DNA of 51,535 bases from Penium margaritaceum (lineage: Eukaryota > Streptophyta > Zygnematophyceae > Desmidiales > Peniaceae), in assembly GCA_023375785.1 (NCBI GenBank), contig SZWC01004686.1, forward strand, positions 31,441 through 82,975. The letters are read 5' to 3'. Position 1 is the stretch's first letter. Every line of letters starts with the position of its first letter. The notes beneath the pieces were generated by a model. It was not told the origin of the DNA, did no database searches, and saw nothing but the letters and a program-made list of their open reading frames with translations. The position numbers and the translations under genes are program-made. Positions 48,361 to 51,535 of this stretch are shown one piece after another.

Positions 48361-51300
48361 GTGTGTGTAAGTGCATGTTAGTGTATGTAAGTGTGTGTGA
48401 GTGTGTGTAGGTGCGTGTAAGTGTGTGGAAGTGCGTGTAAGTCTGTGTAAGTGCGTGTGAGTGCGTGTAAGTGCGTGTAAGTGTGTATAAGTGCGTGTGA
48501 GTGCGTGTAAGTACTTGTAAGTATGTGTAAGGTCGTGCAGGTGCATGCAAGTGCTTGTGAGTGCGTGTAAGTGTGTGTAAGTGCATGTAAGTGCGTATAA
48601 GCCCGTATAAGTGTGTATAAGTGCGTGTAAGTGTATGAAAGTGTGTGCAAGTGAGTGTAAGTACGTGTAAATACGTGTAAGTACGTGTACATTCGTGTGA
48701 GTGTGTGTAAGTGTGTGTGAGTGTGTGTAAGTGCGTGTAAGTGCGTGTAATTGCCCGTGAGTGTGTATAAGTGCGTGTAAGTACGTGTAAGTGCATGTAA
48801 GTACGTGCAAGTGCGTGTGAGTACGTGTGAGTGTGTGTAAGTGTGTGTAAGTGCGTGTAAGTCCGTGTAAGGACGTGTAAGTGCTTGTAAGTGTGTGTAA
48901 TGTGTATAAGTACATGTAAGTGCCTGTAAGTGCGTGTAAGTGCGTGTAAGTATGTGTAAATGTGTGTGAGTGCATGTAAGTGTGTGTGAGTGGGTGTAAG
49001 AGTATGTAAGTTCGTGTAAGTATGTGTAAGTGTGTGTAAGTATGTGTAAGTATGTGTAAGTACGTGTAAATGTGTGTGAGTATGTGTAAGTGCGTGTGAG
49101 TGCATGTAAGTGCGTGTGAGTGCGTGTGAGTATGTGTAAGTGCGTGTAAGTACATGTAAGTACGTGTGAGTGCCTGTAAGTGCACGTAAGTACGTATAAG
49201 TACATGTAAGTGCATGTAAGTACATGTAAGTCTGTGTATGTACGTGTAAGTGCGTGTAAGTGTGTGTAAGTGTGTGTAAGTGTGTGTAATTGCATATAAG
49301 TACGTGTAAGTACGTGTAAGTGCATGTAGGTGCGTGTGAGTGTGTGTGAGTGCGTATAAGTGTGTGTTAGTACATGTAAGTGCGTGTAAGTCCGTGTAAG
49401 TGCGTGTGAGTACGTGCATGTGCGTGTAAGTATGTGTTAGTCTGTGTAAGTGCCTTCAAGTGTGTGTAAGTGTGTGTGAGTGCGTGTGAGTGCCTGTGAG
49501 TATGTGTAAGTGTGTATAAGTGTGTGTAAGTGCGTGTAAGTCCGTGTAAGGGCATGTGAGTGTGTGTAAGTACGTGTAAGTACGTGTAAGTGCATGGAAG
49601 TGTGTGTAAGTGCGTGTAAGTATGTGTGAGTGTATGTAAGTGTGTGTAAGTATGTGTAAGTACATGTAAGTCCATGTAAGTGCATGTAAGTGCGTGTAAG
49701 TGTGTGTAAGTATGTGTAAGTGCGTGTATGTCCGTGTAAGTCCGTATACGTGCGTGTGAGTGTGTGGACGTGTGTGTAAGTGCTTGTGAGTGCTTGTAAG
49801 TGCATGTAAGTGCGTGTAAGTGTGTGTACGTACGAGTGAGTGCATGTGAGTGCGTGTAAGTGAGTGTAAGTGTGAGTAAGTGCGTGTAAGTCCGTGTAAG
49901 TGTGTGTGAGTATGTGCAAGCGCATCTAATTGCGTGCAGGTGTGTGTAATTGTGTGTAAGTATGTATAAGTACGTGTTAGTGCGTGTGAGAGCGTGTGAG
50001 TGTGCGTGAGTGCGAGTAAGTGCATGTAAGTACGTGTAAGTGCGTGTGAGTTTGTGCAAGTGTGTATAAATGTGTGTGAGTGCGTGTAAGTGTGTGTAAG
50101 TACGTGTAAGTGTGTGTGAGTGCATGTAAGTGTGTGTGGTTGCGTGTAAGAGTGTGTAAGTACATGTAAGTACGCGTAAGTGTGTGTAAGTGCATGTAAG
50201 TACATGTAAGTACATGTAAATGTGTGTGAGTGCGTGTAAGTGCGTGTGAGTGCGTGTAAGTACGTGTGAGTGCGTGTAAGTACATGTAAGTGCGTGTGAG
50301 CGCCTGTAAGTGCGCGTAAGTGCATATAAGTACCTGCAAGTGCGTATAAGTGCGTGTAACTGCATGTAAGTGTGAGTATGTACGTGTAAGTACGTGTAAG
50401 TGCGTGTAAGTGTGTGTAAGTGCGTGTAATTACATGTAAGTATGTGTAAGTTAGTGTAAGTGCATGTAAGTGCATTTGAGTGTGTGTGAGTGTATGTAAG
50501 TGTGTGTTAGTACATGTAAGTGCGTGTAAGTCCGTGTAAATGCGTGTGAGTGCATGCAAGTGCGTGTAAGTACGTGTAAGTGTGTGTAGGTGCGTGTAAG
50601 TGTCTGTAATTGCATGTGAGTGTGTGTGAGTGTGTGTGACTGCGTGTGAGTGTGTGTAAGTGCGTGTAAGTGTGTGCAAGTCTGTGTAAGTGCGTGCGAG
50701 TGCATGTTAGTGTGTGAAAGTACGTGTAAGTGCATGTAAGTGTGTGTCAGTGCATGTAAGTGCGTGTGAGTGCGTGTAAGTATGTGTAAGTGTGTGTAAG
50801 AACGTGTATGTCCGTGTAAGTGCGTGTAAGTGCGTGTTAGTACGTGTAAGTATGTGTAAGTACGTGTAAGTCCGTGTTAGTCCGTATAAGTGCGTGTGAA
50901 AGCGTGGACGTGTATGTAAGTGCTTGTGAGAGCTTGTAAGTGCATGTAAGTTCATGTAAGTGTGTGTAAGTGCGTGTGAGTACGTGTGAGTGTGTGTAAG
51001 TGAGTGTATGTATGAGTGAATGCGTGTAAGTCCGCGTAAGTGTGTGTGAGTACGTGCAAGTGCGTCTAAGTGTATGTAGGTGTATGTAATTGCGTGTAAG
51101 TACGTGTAAGTGCGTGTGAGTGCATGTGAGTGCGTATGAGTGAGAGTGAGTGCGTGTAGGTGCGTGTAAGTACGTGTAAGTCTGTGTAAGTGCGTGTGAG
51201 TGTATGCAAGTGTGTGTAAGTGTGTGTAAGTGTGTATGAGTGCATGTAAGTGTGTGTAAGTGCGTGTAAGTGGGTGTAAGTGTGTGTAGGTGCATGTAAG

Positions 51301-51535
51301 TGCGTGTGAGTGTGTGTAGGTGCGTGTAAGTGCGTGTGAGTTTGTGGAAGTGCGTGTAAGTCCGTGTAAGTGCGTGTGAATACGTGTAAGTGCGTATAAG
51401 TGCGTATAAGTGTGTGTGAGTACGTGCAAGTGTGTGTAAGTACATGTAAGTGCGTGTAAGTGTGTGCAAGTACGTGTGAGTGCGTGTAAGTGTGTATAAG
51501 TACGTGTAAGTGCGTGTAAGTGCATGTAAGTGTAT
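48360..51535 (+). repeat. GTGAG-rich subfamily at the right end, with 1,140-bp period
   Basis: From about 48.4 kb units reading GTGAGT instead of GTAAGT become frequent and the punctuation module is absent. Within it, segments recur at 1,140 bp: GTGTGTTAGTACATG (49362, 50502), TCCGTATA followed by GTGGACGTGT and GCTTGTGAG (49741, 50881), and a TGAGTGTA to TCCG(T/C)GTAAG stretch (49861, 51001). The copies run about 49.2-50.34 and 50.34-51.48 kb and are moderately diverged. A third, older copy to the left is possible (CCCGTATAAG at 48602). Confidence 0.78.

Larger units (their letters stand above)
17041..51535 (+). repeat. Array 2: tandem satellite of a 10-bp unit (about 3,450 copies)
   Basis: The consensus unit is GTAAGTGCGT. 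Most variation is at positions 7-9, which read purine-pyrimidine-purine (GCG, ACG, GTG, GCA, ATG, ACA), with GTGAGT and GTTAGT as minority forms of the first half. The + strand is G/T-rich and C-poor. Each canonical unit has one CpG, whereas the array 1 consensus has none. The TAA closes every + frame within 30 bases. The minus strand unit has no stop in any frame and reads a 10-residue peptide (THLHALTRTY) in all three frames, which is why every long open frame here is on the minus strand. None is supported as a gene. The 10-bp register holds for kilobases (about 36.48-41.16 kb and 41.18-45.17 kb with no shift seen). The array continues past the window end. Confidence 0.97.

Noticed and set aside
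17041..51535. Telomeric repeat array (G/T-rich strand 5' to 3' toward the window end)
   Set aside because: GTAAGTGCGT matches no known telomere repeat, lacks G-runs, and is far too variable and hierarchically ordered for telomerase synthesis.
785..51535. Centromeric satellite with CENP-B boxes
   Set aside because: I found no CENP-B box-like sequence, and units of 10 and 20 bp are unlike typical centromeric monomers. A centromeric location is not excluded but not supported.

Overview
This window is eukaryotic satellite DNA with no convincing protein-coding gene. About 98.5% of it is two large tandem arrays of different short units lying head to tail, preceded by about 0.78 kb of ordinary-looking single-copy sequence. 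The scale of the arrays, the run of Ns at 16635-16856 inside one of them and a degenerate tRNA-like pol III sequence at about 487-571 (minus strand) all point to a eukaryotic assembly, probably animal. The species cannot be named from sequence alone.

Layout. 1-784: non-repetitive flank with a perfect 8-bp hairpin (64-85), twin copies of a CGCCAATTGGCG-type palindrome (397-431) and the tRNA-like element. 785-17040: array 1, about 800 copies of a 20-bp unit (consensus AGCAAGCCCAAGACAACTGG) that is T-poor and A/C-rich on the + strand. Its most striking part is 2621-5580, where a 40-bp dimer is repeated 74 times with no variant visible by eye. Elsewhere units differ by a few bases each, with local higher-order repeats (80 bp at 9191, 140 bp at 12761). 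17041-51535: array 2, about 3,450 copies of an unrelated 10-bp unit (GTAAGTGCGT, variable part R-Y-R), G/T-rich on the + strand and running off the window end.

Array 2 has a deep hierarchy of higher-order repeats: 80, 90, 110, 150, 160, 260, 410/418, 940 and 1,140 bp, and a pair of roughly 4.15-kb units (about 22.45-26.70 and 26.82-30.83 kb). A recognisable module (core like GTGAGTTTGTGTCAGTG) punctuates it about every 0.9-1.9 kb, often near 1.5 kb, from 23.6 to 47.9 kb. The last 3 kb is a distinct GTGAG-rich subfamily.

All long open frames come from repeat arithmetic. Neither unit length (20 or 10) is a multiple of three, so all three frames of a strand read the same peptide (20-aa period in array 1, 10-aa period in array 2). 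A strand whose unit lacks stops is therefore open in every frame. The features most worth follow-up are the design-like properties of array 2: TAA and GCG in antiphase every 10 bp (a nucleosome-favouring pattern), a GTRAGT splice-donor/U1-like hexamer in most units, near-continuous purine/pyrimidine alternation, and 10-bp phase kept for stretches up to about 4.7 kb.
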